A DNA stretch of 14,982 nt from Bacillota bacterium (GTDB lineage Bacteria; Bacillota; Clostridia; Lachnospirales; Lachnospiraceae), in contig JAEZKL010000143.1 of the NCBI GenBank assembly GCA_023415475.1, positions 1 through 14,982 of the forward strand, in the 5' to 3' direction. The translations under genes and the position numbers were made by a program. Positions 1-6,887 of the stretch are shown piece by piece (the first letter of the stretch is position 1; every line of letters starts with the position of its first letter). Below the pieces are notes generated by a model that saw only the letters and a list, made by a program, of their open reading frames with translations, was not told the DNA's origin and did no database searches.

Positions 1-52
1 TATTGTCCATTTCTATTGTCAGACCGTTTCTGAAATCGCCTGCTGAAATCAT
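1..52 (-). CDS. efp: Elongation factor P, N-terminal fragment (cut by window edge)
   Basis: Only the first 17 codons lie in the window and read MISAGDFRNGLTIEMDN. This is the typical EF-P N terminus (MISAGDFRNG, the start of the KOW-like domain I). EF-P binds the ribosome next to the P site and relieves stalling at polyproline stretches. The start is the ATG at 50-52 on the minus strand, with a very strong ribosome-binding site TAAGGAGGAG about 8 bases upstream (61-70). It is the last gene seen of an aroK-aroQ-pepP-efp order that is also known from Bacillus (yqhS-yqhT-efp). A likely promoter of its own lies at 87-115, so it need not depend on read-through from pepP. The lysine that is modified in some species lies beyond the window. 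Confidence 0.9.
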   Translation of the reverse strand, partial: MISAGDFRNGLTIEMDN

Positions 53-86
53 ATACAAAACTCCTCCTTAAAATTGACTACTCTTA

Positions 87-115
87 AGTCTATAATAACC
101 CTGACTATTTTGCAA
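87..115 (-). promoter_or_regulatory. Probable sigma-A promoter of efp
   Basis: On the minus strand TTGCAA (110-115) is followed after exactly 17 bases by TAGACT (87-92). Transcription would begin near position 80, about 28 bases before the efp start codon. The -35 is close to consensus; the -10 matches 4 of 6. It sits just downstream of the structured element at 127-257. Confidence 0.45.
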
Positions 116-126
116 CATTTTTTTTC

Positions 127-257
127 AGTTCAGCCATGCAAATTTCAAATACGATAGGAAGAGAAAGCTTGCTTATCTCTGTATATCGTATTTTAATTTG
201 CAAGGCGCTCTGCCTAAGCGAGATGTAGCGAAGCGTAATCGAGCTTATGGCTGAACT
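127..257 (+). repeat. Structured intergenic element, copy 1 of family E
   Basis: An 11-bp perfect outer stem, AGTTCAGCCAT (127-137) with ATGGCTGAACT (247-257), encloses two further hairpins. The first pairs 138-156 with 184-201 (about 18 bp, one bulge) and is topped by AGAGA/TCTCT around the tip word AGCTTGCT. The second is AGGC-GCTCT-GCCT (203-215). The stretch 216-246 holds TAAGCGA, AGCGAAGCG and TCGAGCTT. The same order of parts, with unrelated stem sequences, occurs at 12362-12523. The shared words are on the plus strand here, opposite to the flanking genes pepP and efp, so the orientation is independent of transcription. No T-run follows on either strand, so it is not a simple terminator. 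It could be a structured RNA or a non-autonomous palindromic mobile element; I do not recognise it as a known family. Confidence 0.75.
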
Positions 258-280
258 AATGCTTATTGTATTAAAATTTG

Positions 281-1348
281 CTACAGCTCAATTAAATTCT
301 TATTGGAGAATGTAAAATTCTCATGCCCATCCTGAGTTACGACAACCAGATCCTCAATTCTTACACCGCCGAAGCCCTTAATATATATTCCAGGCTCTAC
401 CGTCTCAGTCATTCCCGCTTCGATTATACCTTCCTCCAGCATCGATAATCTCGGGTTCTCATGAATATGAAGTCCTACACTGTGTCCAAGTCCATGTCCA
501 AAGCAGCCTTCATAGCCTGCACTGTAGATAATGTCACGAGCAACCTTATCTACCTCCTTACCCTTAACACCAGCCCTAATAAAATCAAGAGCAGCAAGCT
601 GTGCCTTAAGAACGGTCTCATAGACCTCTTTCTGCTTTTCGGATGCCTTTCCGATTACGATGGTTCTGGTCATATCCGAGCAATAGCCCTCATATACACA
701 GCCAAAATCCATCGTCAGAAAATCACCGACTTCAATCTTCTTGGAGGTAGGTACCGCATGGGGCATGGAGGAGTTCACTCCGGATGCAACGATGGCAGGG
801 AAGCTACAGCCCTGAGCGCCTTTAACTTTAAGTAAATATTCAATTCGTGCCGCAATCTCTAGTTCAGTCATACCCGGTTTAATAAATCCAAGAATCTCGG
901 TAAAAACCTGATCACCGATCGCCTCTGCCTGCTTAATATACTCCAGTTCCCTCGTAGTTTTAATCCGTCTCATCGCTGTGATTTCATTGCCCAGAGGTAC
1001 GAGCTCCTGCACCTGAAGCTTATCCTTTAACTTGTTATAAGTAGCGAACAGCATGTCCTCTGCTTCAAAGCCTAAGCGCTTGATGTCATCTATCTTCAGA
1101 AGGTCATTTAATGCCTCCTCATAGCCGCCGTTGCCGATGGTAATGACTTCATAGTCCTCGGCTTCCATTTCCGCCTGAATCGTATAACGGAAATCAGTTA
1201 CCACTGCATGTCTTTTCTCAGAGATATATACATAGCCTGTCTCTCCGGCAAATCCGCTGATGTAACGCATATTGTTGCCATTGGATATCAGTACAGCTCC
1301 GATGGAAAGCTTCTGTAATAACTCTTGTACTCTCTTATAATTATCCAT
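281..1348 (-). CDS. pepP: Xaa-Pro aminopeptidase (M24B metallopeptidase)
   Basis: The 355-residue protein has the two-part layout of M24B aminopeptidases: a creatinase-like N-terminal domain (about 1-125) and a pita-bread catalytic domain (about 130-350). The expected metal ligands are all visible: Asp214 in LTMDFG, Asp225 in YCSDMTRT, His289 in FGHGLGHSVG, Glu318 in TVEPGIY and Glu332 in VRIEDLV. His197 of MPHAVP matches the substrate-binding histidine. It should remove an N-terminal residue that precedes proline in the cytoplasm; there is no signal peptide. The length is normal for the short bacterial form. The start has only a weak AGGTAGAG site. It lies 81 bases downstream of aroQ in a cluster that continues to efp; the pairing of a prolidase-type peptidase with EF-P is common in Firmicutes. 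Exact substrate (dipeptide or longer peptide) cannot be read from sequence. Confidence 0.9.
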   Translation of the reverse strand: MDNYKRVQELLQKLSIGAVLISNGNNMRYISGFAGETGYVYISEKRHAVVTDFRYTIQAEMEAEDYEVITIGNGGYEEALNDLLKIDDIKRLGFEAEDMLFATYNKLKDKLQVQELVPLGNEITAMRRIKTTRELEYIKQAEAIGDQVFTEILGFIKPGMTELEIAARIEYLLKVKGAQGCSFPAIVASGVNSSMPHAVPTSKKIEVGDFLTMDFGCVYEGYCSDMTRTIVIGKASEKQKEVYETVLKAQLAALDFIRAGVKGKEVDKVARDIIYSAGYEGCFGHGLGHSVGLHIHENPRLSMLEEGIIEAGMTETVEPGIYIKGFGGVRIEDLVVVTQDGHENFTFSNKNLIEL

Positions 1349-1394
1349 AATCTCTACCTGTCTTCTTTCTGTATTTATTTTATTTTATTCATAG

Positions 1395-1433
1395 TATGAG
1401 TGTAGCTATCCTACTTGAAGCTTCTCTACTCAT
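1395..1433 (-). other. Imperfect hairpin overlapping the aroQ stop codon
   Basis: CTACTCAT (1426-1433) and ATGAGTGTAG (1395-1404) pair with a two-base bulge around a 21-base loop that contains AAGCTT. The aroQ stop codon (1430-1432) is inside one arm. There is no T-run afterwards on the minus strand, so it is not an efficient intrinsic terminator; it may affect message stability between aroQ and pepP. Confidence 0.35.
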
Positions 1434-1870
1434 GCTTTAGCAGATAATTCTATAATCGCATCGATTGCTAACAGATATCCCTGTAGACCCAAGCCTGCGA
1501 TCTGCCCGGTGCATACCGGAGCGGTAACCGAGGTATGGCGAAATTCTTCCCGCTGATGGATGTTCGAAATATGTACCTCAATCTTAGGTATCGTTAAAGA
1601 AGAAAGGGCATCACGGATTGCATAGCTGTAGTGGGTATAAGCGCCCGGATTGATTACAATGCCATCCACCTGATCATAATATGCCTTCTGAATACGGTCT
1701 ATGATCTCCCCCTCGCCGTTGCTCTGGAAGGTCTCAAGCTCAATCTTCTTCTCCCTGGCCTTCTCCTCTAACAGCTTCAAAAGATGATTATAATCCTGAG
1801 TTCCGTAGATACCCTTTTCCCGGATACCCAGGAAATTCAAATTAGGTCCGTTAATCACCAATATCCTCAT
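1430..1870 (-). CDS. aroQ: 3-dehydroquinate dehydratase, type II
   Basis: This 146-residue protein has the normal length and all signatures of the type II (dodecameric, flavodoxin-like) dehydroquinases, which remove water from 3-dehydroquinate in the third step of the shikimate pathway. Visible motifs are the opening ILVINGPNLNFLG, the catalytic Tyr22 on the mobile lid (GIYGTQ), Asn74 in VINPGAYTH, Glu98-Val-His100 with the catalytic His100 in IEVHISN, and Arg107/Arg111 in HQREEFRH. The start is well supported by GGAGGTAAGGT directly in front of the ATG. It follows aroK by 161 bases, a gap that holds a repeat element (1957-2020), and precedes pepP. With aroK it forms part of an aromatic amino acid biosynthesis block. 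Confidence 0.95.
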   Translation of the reverse strand: MRILVINGPNLNFLGIREKGIYGTQDYNHLLKLLEEKAREKKIELETFQSNGEGEIIDRIQKAYYDQVDGIVINPGAYTHYSYAIRDALSSLTIPKIEVHISNIHQREEFRHTSVTAPVCTGQIAGLGLQGYLLAIDAIIELSAKA

Positions 1871-1956
1871 ACCTTACCTCCGTTTCTATTCCTATCAATT
1901 CTGTAACTAGCATCCCATGCTGCATCCTCGATGTAGCCGGGAACCTGAAATAACAA

Positions 1957-2020
1957 GGAGTTCGCACCTCTGTACGGACTTCGCAGCTTCTTCCCGTGTG
2001 AAGGTTCTTTTTCTTCACAC
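1957..2020 (-). repeat. Repeat R, copy 1, at the 3' end of aroK
   Basis: Read on the minus strand, an 8-bp hairpin GTGTGAAG/CTTCACAC (2013-2020 with 1996-2003, 9-base A-rich loop) is followed directly by GGGAAGAAGCTGCGAAGT and then by a second weak foldback with GAGG..CTCC near 1957-1970. The arrangement recurs at 5985-6044, where the last hairpin pair is T-A instead of G-C, a compensated change. It starts 12 bases after the aroK stop and sits in the aroK-aroQ gap. There is no T-run after the hairpin, so it is not a classical terminator. Confidence 0.65.
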
Positions 2021-2031
2021 TAACTGTAAAA

Positions 2032-2565
2032 TCAGTATATCAATTTCATATAGGCTTCCATAATTATCGTTGCAATCTCATCAATGGATTTATGGTCGGT
2101 TACTATAATCTTGTGGGCAACCCTCTCATAAATCGGAGTACGATAATCCAGCATACCTTCTATCCGCTTCTCCATATCATCTCCTTGTAACAACGGTCTG
2201 GTATGATCACCGGAAAGACGCTTTAAGGTTGTCTCTTTGGAGGCTTTCAGATATACCACGAAGCCCAAATCCTTTAGAAGCTGTGCATTCCGTTCTCGAA
2301 GGGGCAAGCCGCCTCCGGTCGATAATACTGCGTGGTCGAGCTCTGACTGTAATTCTTCCAATAGCCCGGTCTCTTTACAACGAAAATATTCTTCCCCATG
2401 CACTGCAAAGATTTGATTGATGGTGTCGCGCTCTTTCTGCTCAATCATCCGATCCGTATCTCGGAAACGATAAGATAATTTTTGAGCCAGCCGTTCCCCT
2501 ACGCTGGTTTTACCACAGCCCATAAAACCAATTAAGATAATATTGTGTTTCATGTTACTTTTCAT
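2032..2565 (-). CDS. aroK: Shikimate kinase
   Basis: Shikimate kinase phosphorylates shikimate at the 3-hydroxyl with ATP, the fifth step of the shikimate pathway. The 177-residue protein shows the P-loop GFMGCGKTS (residues 13-21), the DTD motif with Asp36 and Asp38, Arg62 in EEYFRCKE, the shikimate-binding GGG (84-86) and the lid arginine in HTRPLL (about 123). The length is typical. An upstream in-frame ATG at 2611-2613 would add 16 residues that resemble nothing in the family; the ATG at 2563-2565 has AAGAGG six bases before it and is preferred. A second in-frame ATG at 2551-2553 has no good site. Downstream are repeat R and aroQ; upstream, 108 bases hold a cluster of DnaA-box-like words. 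Confidence 0.93.
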   Translation of the reverse strand: MKSNMKHNIILIGFMGCGKTSVGERLAQKLSYRFRDTDRMIEQKERDTINQIFAVHGEEYFRCKETGLLEELQSELDHAVLSTGGGLPLRERNAQLLKDLGFVVYLKASKETTLKRLSGDHTRPLLQGDDMEKRIEGMLDYRTPIYERVAHKIIVTDHKSIDEIATIIMEAYMKLIY

Positions 2566-2600
2566 TAGAAGCCTCTTTATGATCATATTTTTATGGAAGG

Positions 2601-2666
2601 TTATCCACAGCAAGCCAAGCGATTGACTATCTTATACACATTCTTTATAGAACCTCGGTGTATAAC
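2601..2666. promoter_or_regulatory. Cluster of DnaA-box-like 9-mers upstream of aroK
   Basis: In the 108-base yqeG-aroK gap there are TTATCCACA (2601-2609) and TTATACACA (2632-2640), both exact fits to the DnaA consensus TTATNCACA, and on the other strand TTATACACC (2658-2666), which differs only at the last base. They are spaced 31 and 26 bases. Exact boxes also occur by chance inside genes here (4610-4618, 4313-4321), so the spacing and intergenic position, not the single matches, are the argument. No AT-rich unwinding region or dnaA/dnaN gene is near, so this is not proposed as an origin. Confidence 0.35.
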
Positions 2667-2673
2667 CTTACGA

Positions 2674-3192
2674 TTAATCCTGTTGTATCTTCCCTTTCGC
2701 CAGATCCTTGCGGTAATAATGCAACACAATTCGCTCCAGCTTACGTTTAAAAACGATCTGAATCTCTTCCTTTGGATGAATGGGCTTTACCAGGTAAGTC
2801 ATCATACCGACACGATTGGCACCGTATACATCGGTAAAGAGCTGGTCACCTATGAAAATCGTATTATCAATCCGGGTACCCATGATCTTGGTCGCACGAA
2901 TATAGTTCTTCGTAGAAGGCTTATTTGCTTTATGAATGTAATTCGTTCCTATCCTCTCATTAAAACGGCGCACTCTCTCATCGCTGTTATTGGAGATGAG
3001 GCAGGTCTTAAAGCCACTCTGCTTCAGCCTTGCAAATAATTCAACTGCCCGCTCGCTGGCATCTGCACCATGTTCAACTAAGGTATTATCAATATCAAAC
3101 AGAATACCGCGATATCCTTCTTTATATAGTTTATCATAATCAATATCATAGGAAGATGGAGCTAATCTTTTGGGATAAAATCTACGAAGCAT
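2674..3192 (-). CDS. YqeG-family HAD-type phosphatase
   Basis: The 172-residue protein belongs to the HAD superfamily, subfamily IIIA, and resembles the YqeG family. Motif I is FDIDNTLV with nucleophile Asp33 and acid/base Asp35; motif II is Ser67 in CLISNN; motif III is Lys91 in ANKPSTKN; motif IV is IGDQLFTD with Asp116 and Asp121. The motif I to II distance leaves no room for a large cap domain, as usual for this family. Family members are annotated as phosphatases of uncertain substrate; a few fungal and plant relatives are phosphatidylglycerophosphate phosphatases, but that cannot be assigned here from sequence. AGGAGG lies four bases before the ATG. It has its own promoter (3259-3287) and is the first gene of the block leading into aroK-aroQ-pepP-efp. 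Confidence 0.88.
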   Translation of the reverse strand: MLRRFYPKRLAPSSYDIDYDKLYKEGYRGILFDIDNTLVEHGADASERAVELFARLKQSGFKTCLISNNSDERVRRFNERIGTNYIHKANKPSTKNYIRATKIMGTRIDNTIFIGDQLFTDVYGANRVGMMTYLVKPIHPKEEIQIVFKRKLERIVLHYYRKDLAKGKIQQD

Positions 3193-3258
3193 AGTACCTC
3201 CTGTTTCTACTCATTTTACTATATTCTGCACTGTTTTTCGCATCCTAATCCATGATTC

Positions 3259-3287
3259 ATTATAACAAGGGAAAGTTTATAGCACAA
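3259..3287 (-). promoter_or_regulatory. Probable sigma-A promoter of the yqeG-type gene
   Basis: On the minus strand TTGTGC (3282-3287), a 17-base spacer and a perfect TATAAT (3259-3264). Transcription would start near 3252, giving a leader of about 60 bases. The surrounding 168-base gap also holds an AT-rich stretch (3297-3338) but no other gene. Confidence 0.6.
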
Positions 3288-3360
3288 GCAAAAAACAATC
3301 AATTGGAAAATAATCAATTTATTAATATAATCAAGAAATCTCGAAAAGCTGCAGCCAGGT

Positions 3361-4761
3361 TTATATTTTTTCCTGGTTATTCATAGAAAATCCGCCTTTT
3401 GTAACATCACTTGTGTCTAGGATATTGTCTTTACATTCAATATTACTCAGCTTTTTAACCACTCCGTAAGGCTCTTTCAAGGAAAGCTGATCTCCTCTGC
3501 CGGATATAACCCATAAGGTTTTATAACCTCTTGGTATTACGCGAAGCTTATCCTCTCCTTTACCGTCGGTAAAGTACACTAATAAATTAAACCTGCCTTG
3601 ATTCGCATATTCAAATACCGGGCTAAACCTCGTACCTCCCTTTTTATGGGTCCTATCCTTAATATCCTTTGCCGATCTCACCTTATAGGCACGTCTTATT
3701 TCATCATCACACTCGATGATCGTAATCTCATGATTATAGTTTTTGACAATACTGAGTACTTCTTTCATCGCCTGTCGGAACTCCTCCTCACTCATACTCG
3801 CACTGATATCAAGGGCAACCGCAATTCTGGCCTTATGGCTTCTCAACTGCCCTTTTAGATCTACTCGTTCCGGCTGTCTTCTGCTTCGTCTGGTTATGGT
3901 CTTCTTTTTATTGCTTTCCACTGTTCCCATTAGCATGTTCAGGTAGAGATTCCAAGGCAATTCACCCCTGCTATTTCTTAGTACCTCTATCATACGATCT
4001 ATGTAGGTAGGAATCTCACCCTTACGGGAATTGCCCACCACCTTTTCCGTGAACTCACGCAGTGTCTCATCCTCGACATCGTCTGTCTCTTCCCACAGAT
4101 CATGGGTTCGTTCAGCATTATACTCAGCATCGATTAATTCATTGTCATTACTGTCATCCTCGAGCTCCTTCTTCTCATCCTCCTGTAAATCCAGCGCAAG
4201 CTGAAGCTTTTCTACATAGTACTCGAATGACTGGTAGGGTTTCAGGTGAAGTGCATAATGAATGTTGACCCACTCCAGCGTTGTGGCATAGGGCGGCAGA
4301 GAGCTTAGGTATTTATTCACAACAATATCCATCGCCATATTAATCGCCAGATTACTATAGCTTCCCTTTAGCTCCTTTGCCCGAAGGAGGTGCATCGATA
4401 GAATGTGGAGTATCTCATGCTTAATCGTACTTTCCATCTGCTGCAGACTTAGCTTTAAGAAAAGGATGGGGTTAAAATAGATCACATATTTTGCTCCTCG
4501 AAAATTAACAGCCGTCGGACTGCTGATATCAAATCGGATCTCTCTGGACATCTGAAACATAAAATATCCATAAAAATTATCCTTATCCTCCAAGAGACTT
4601 AGATTTACTTTATCCACAACGCTGTCAAATTCTCTCCGAAATTCTTCGGGTATCACTATTTCTGCTTTTATGTCACGCTGATTTTCAGCCAAGTATACCT
4701 TTATCATTCTTTTTGCCTTCTCATATAGCTCTTTTGCGTGACTATCAAAATATGCTTCCAT
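3361..4761 (-). CDS. Metallopeptidase-like plus VWA-like protein (DUF2201 type)
   Basis: This 466-residue protein appears to be of the DUF2201/COG3864 kind. The N-terminal half carries a zincin-like helix KHEILHILSMH (HEXXH at 115-119) and NMAMDIVVN (141-149), which could supply a further ligand. An acidic linker follows (about 190-235). The C-terminal part (about 310-420) is VWA-like with a MIDAS-type DISAS (Asp318, Ser320, Ser322), Thr377 in GGTRFSP and Asp399 in FTDGKG, so metal-dependent partner binding is plausible. There is no signal peptide or membrane segment. It begins 47 bases after the MoxR-like ATPase gene, and VWA proteins are the usual partners of MoxR ATPases in chaperone-like or complex-maturation modules. 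Whether the HEXXH site cuts proteins is not known. The start has AGAAGG close by. The actual target is unknown. Confidence 0.82.
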   Translation of the reverse strand: MEAYFDSHAKELYEKAKRMIKVYLAENQRDIKAEIVIPEEFRREFDSVVDKVNLSLLEDKDNFYGYFMFQMSREIRFDISSPTAVNFRGAKYVIYFNPILFLKLSLQQMESTIKHEILHILSMHLLRAKELKGSYSNLAINMAMDIVVNKYLSSLPPYATTLEWVNIHYALHLKPYQSFEYYVEKLQLALDLQEDEKKELEDDSNDNELIDAEYNAERTHDLWEETDDVEDETLREFTEKVVGNSRKGEIPTYIDRMIEVLRNSRGELPWNLYLNMLMGTVESNKKKTITRRSRRQPERVDLKGQLRSHKARIAVALDISASMSEEEFRQAMKEVLSIVKNYNHEITIIECDDEIRRAYKVRSAKDIKDRTHKKGGTRFSPVFEYANQGRFNLLVYFTDGKGEDKLRVIPRGYKTLWVISGRGDQLSLKEPYGVVKKLSNIECKDNILDTSDVTKGGFSMNNQEKI

Positions 4762-4808
4762 CTACCTTCTCCATGCTGCATGTGACTAAGCTCCAATTAT
4801 ATAAACCC

Positions 4809-5939
4809 TTAGTCTTTAATAAATGTATAGGCTTCAAAATATAATTCTACAAAGGCTTCCTTCTCAATGGCATTTTTATAAACTTCCGGATAACTGTTCC
4901 GAATATCCTTCATAATACCCACCCTTAAATCGATCGGATATATCTTTAATAATTCAATGAAACGCTCAATATGATTATCTACCTCTTCCTGATTGCTTTT
5001 CACATATGCATCCAGGCTTTTCAGAATATTCTTAGCGGATAGATAAAGTCTTGTATGGGTTTCTTTTCGTACTCTCTCCACAACCGCATCCGGAATAGAA
5101 GCACCGTTGAAGATCTCATCATAGGATATTAAGGGACTATAATCAGCCTCTGCAAAATTGATGAATTCCTCCGCGATCAGCTTTCCCACATTTCCTTTGA
5201 TCACATTAAGAAATACTGTTCTGGGTATGGAAGCCTTTTGCTCCTGATACACCTTATATGCTTTCGAAATTCTCTCATAGCTTCTGGGTGTTGCCCGTAT
5301 ATCATCCTCATTTAATTGATGCAGATATTCCGGGAAGGTGATGATAAACTCAATCACCTTTGGTTCCAGCCCTGCATTGGTGGCCCAATCGATCCATTGA
5401 AGGTAATCCGGTTCCATATATAACCACACAAACCTGTTTTCTTGGGCAGCGTCCATATCAACGACCTGATAATCAAAATCAGAGCCATATTTTCCGGAAG
5501 GGTTCATAGCAGCTAGAATTTTGACCTCTTTGTTTAGCTTATATCCGTTAATTTCCCGGTTCAATACAAGATTCATCAGCTCCTGTTGTACTGTATGCTC
5601 ACAACGGTTGATCTCATCGATAAATAGAAGAACGGGATGACCCTTCTCAATTTCTTCATCAATTTCCCTCAGCTTATTATGTACTGCATATACGGTAGTC
5701 TTCCGTTCTATTCTTTCTCCATTCTCATTCACCTGGGTATAAGCCTCAATTGTTGGCAGACCCCCAATTTCGCCCTCTTTGAGTAGATTTCCGTCAATCA
5801 CAATTAAGCTCCAGTGATTTCGCTCCGCAATTTCATTGGCCAAGGCTGTCTTTCCGATTCCGCTTTCCCCAACGAGTAAAGGGACTTCTCCGGTTGCTAT
5901 CACCAGCTCTACACTTTTTAGGGTATCTACATAATTCAT
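4809..5939 (-). CDS. MoxR-like AAA+ ATPase
   Basis: The 376-residue protein has a full AAA+ core in its first half: Walker A GESGIGKT (24-31), Walker B VLLFIDEIN with Asp108 and Glu109, and sensor 1 Asn146 in ILAAMNPSG. The MoxR/AAA_5 type is indicated by DEINRCEHTVQQELMNLV and by the genetic link to a VWA-like protein. The remainder is helical and could be the lid plus a partner-binding extension. MoxR ATPases usually work as hexamers that, together with VWA partners, remodel or insert cofactors into target complexes in the cytoplasm; the target here is unknown. GGAGG lies six bases before the ATG. It is 100 bases downstream of the repeat-protein gene, a gap occupied by repeat R copy 2, and 47 bases upstream of the metallopeptidase/VWA gene. 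The three are probably one transcript. Confidence 0.88.
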   Translation of the reverse strand: MNYVDTLKSVELVIATGEVPLLVGESGIGKTALANEIAERNHWSLIVIDGNLLKEGEIGGLPTIEAYTQVNENGERIERKTTVYAVHNKLREIDEEIEKGHPVLLFIDEINRCEHTVQQELMNLVLNREINGYKLNKEVKILAAMNPSGKYGSDFDYQVVDMDAAQENRFVWLYMEPDYLQWIDWATNAGLEPKVIEFIITFPEYLHQLNEDDIRATPRSYERISKAYKVYQEQKASIPRTVFLNVIKGNVGKLIAEEFINFAEADYSPLISYDEIFNGASIPDAVVERVRKETHTRLYLSAKNILKSLDAYVKSNQEEVDNHIERFIELLKIYPIDLRVGIMKDIRNSYPEVYKNAIEKEAFVELYFEAYTFIKD

Positions 5940-5984
5940 AATTTTCCTCCATAATGGCGCTTTATGTCATCACAAAAATATTCG

Positions 5985-6044
5985 TTCCAATGGACGAACT
6001 TCGTAGTTCTTCCCGTGTGAATTATACTTTTCAATCATTCACAC
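5985..6044 (-). repeat. Repeat R, copy 2, overlapping a stop codon
   Basis: On the minus strand GTGTGAAT (6037-6044) pairs with ATTCACAC (6015-6022) around a 14-base loop, followed directly by GGGAAGAACTACGAAGTTCG. The latter contains its own small foldback GAACT-ACGA-AGTTC (5997-6010). The stop codon of the repeat protein (6039-6041) lies inside the first arm. Compared with 1957-2020, the words GTGTGAA, TTCACACGGGAAGAA and CGAAGT are kept, and the base pair closing the loop has changed from G-C to T-A. Confidence 0.65.
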
Positions 6045-6842
6045 TTTTATCTTCAGCTTCTCATCCACTGTGATTCTTTTTGCCTTCTTACTTCCATATT
6101 CATAGATTAACATTATCTTATCCATCGGTTTTATGTCAAATTGATCCATCGTATTATAATTGATAAAATCTCTGACGTATTTCTCTTCCACATCTTCCTC
6201 CGATAATACTGCTTTTAATACTGATTCTAAATCAGCTCTTGTTATCTCTTTCTTTACATATTTGATTACCAGGAAATTCACCCTCAAATATTCCAAAATC
6301 TGATTTCGGTCTAAGTCATCGATAAAGGTAATCGCCTCTTCATTATTCCGAATCGCGATCAGCTTCGCTTGATGCGTCGGCGCATTAATTAACCTTATCG
6401 CATCATAGCTTGCTTTTACCGCCTCTTCCTGGACTTTCCCGCAGGGTTCTTTTATGAACTTGAAAGAGTCGTAGTTTTTCCTTACCGCAATTAATTGTAA
6501 ATCTTCGCTGGGATTATCGACATATTTTATTGCCCACCCGGCCTGGCCAAGTGCTAATCGAATTACTTTATCGGTAGGCTTCTGTATATATTCCAGATTG
6601 ATCCATCCGCCCTGTATTGCCTTGATCATCATTGCTTCTGTCGGATCGGGGATGAATTTTATCGCATGCGGATTATTGTCCAAGGCTATTTCCTGCATCT
6701 TTCTGCTAGGATTTTCAATGTATTCTAAAAGAAGGCCGTTTTTACGAACAGCCATTAGCTTCATTTCATCGGTAGGATTCTCGACCGATTGAATTGCATG
6801 TGGGTTTTTCTTTATCATTTCAATCAAATTATGGTTTTCCAT
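6039..6842 (-). CDS. 22-residue helical repeat protein (DUF4116-like)
   Basis: The protein of 267 residues is built from about seven consecutive units of 22 residues with the pattern xPTxxxxxxAhxxxxxAhxxI, for example NPTDEMKLMAVRKN, NPSRKMQEIALDNN and DPTEAMMIKAIQGG. Such units are like those annotated DUF4116 and should stack as helix pairs into a solenoid for protein binding. A non-repeat C-terminal part (about 75 residues, basic end KKAKRITVDEKLKIKV) follows. No enzyme motif, signal peptide or membrane segment is seen. An upstream in-frame ATG (6906-6908) would add 22 residues, but it falls inside the -35/-10 promoter at 6888-6915 and has no ribosome-binding site. The ATG at 6840-6842 is preceded by AGAAGGAAAG and is preferred. 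It leads the transcript with the MoxR-like ATPase and the VWA protein, so it may be an adaptor or client; that is inference. Confidence 0.72.
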   Translation of the reverse strand: MENHNLIEMIKKNPHAIQSVENPTDEMKLMAVRKNGLLLEYIENPSRKMQEIALDNNPHAIKFIPDPTEAMMIKAIQGGWINLEYIQKPTDKVIRLALGQAGWAIKYVDNPSEDLQLIAVRKNYDSFKFIKEPCGKVQEEAVKASYDAIRLINAPTHQAKLIAIRNNEEAITFIDDLDRNQILEYLRVNFLVIKYVKKEITRADLESVLKAVLSEEDVEEKYVRDFINYNTMDQFDIKPMDKIMLIYEYGSKKAKRITVDEKLKIKV

Positions 6843-6887
6843 ATCGTTACTTTCCTTCTGAATACCAATTAAATGTATTGATTCCTT

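Noticed and set aside
127..257. Element E copy 1 as a simple pepP terminator
   Set aside because: The run next to it on the minus strand is A, not T, after the closing arm, and the multi-hairpin layout recurs elsewhere with other sequences.
461..835. Plus-strand open frame of 124 codons
   Set aside because: It lies wholly inside pepP on the other strand, with no ribosome-binding site and no recognisable protein; pepP carries all catalytic residues.
2593..3039. Plus-strand open frame of 148 codons
   Set aside because: Antisense to the yqeG-type gene, low-complexity product, no ribosome-binding site; a shadow of the real gene.
3297..3338. Three AATCAA words spaced 15 and 17 bases in the gap downstream of the VWA gene
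   Set aside because: The stretch is extremely AT-rich and the words are short; not distinguishable from chance.
4313..4618. DnaA-box matches TTATTCACA (4313-4321) and TTATCCACA (4610-4618)
   Set aside because: Both are inside the metallopeptidase/VWA coding region where the codons explain them; isolated matches are expected by chance.
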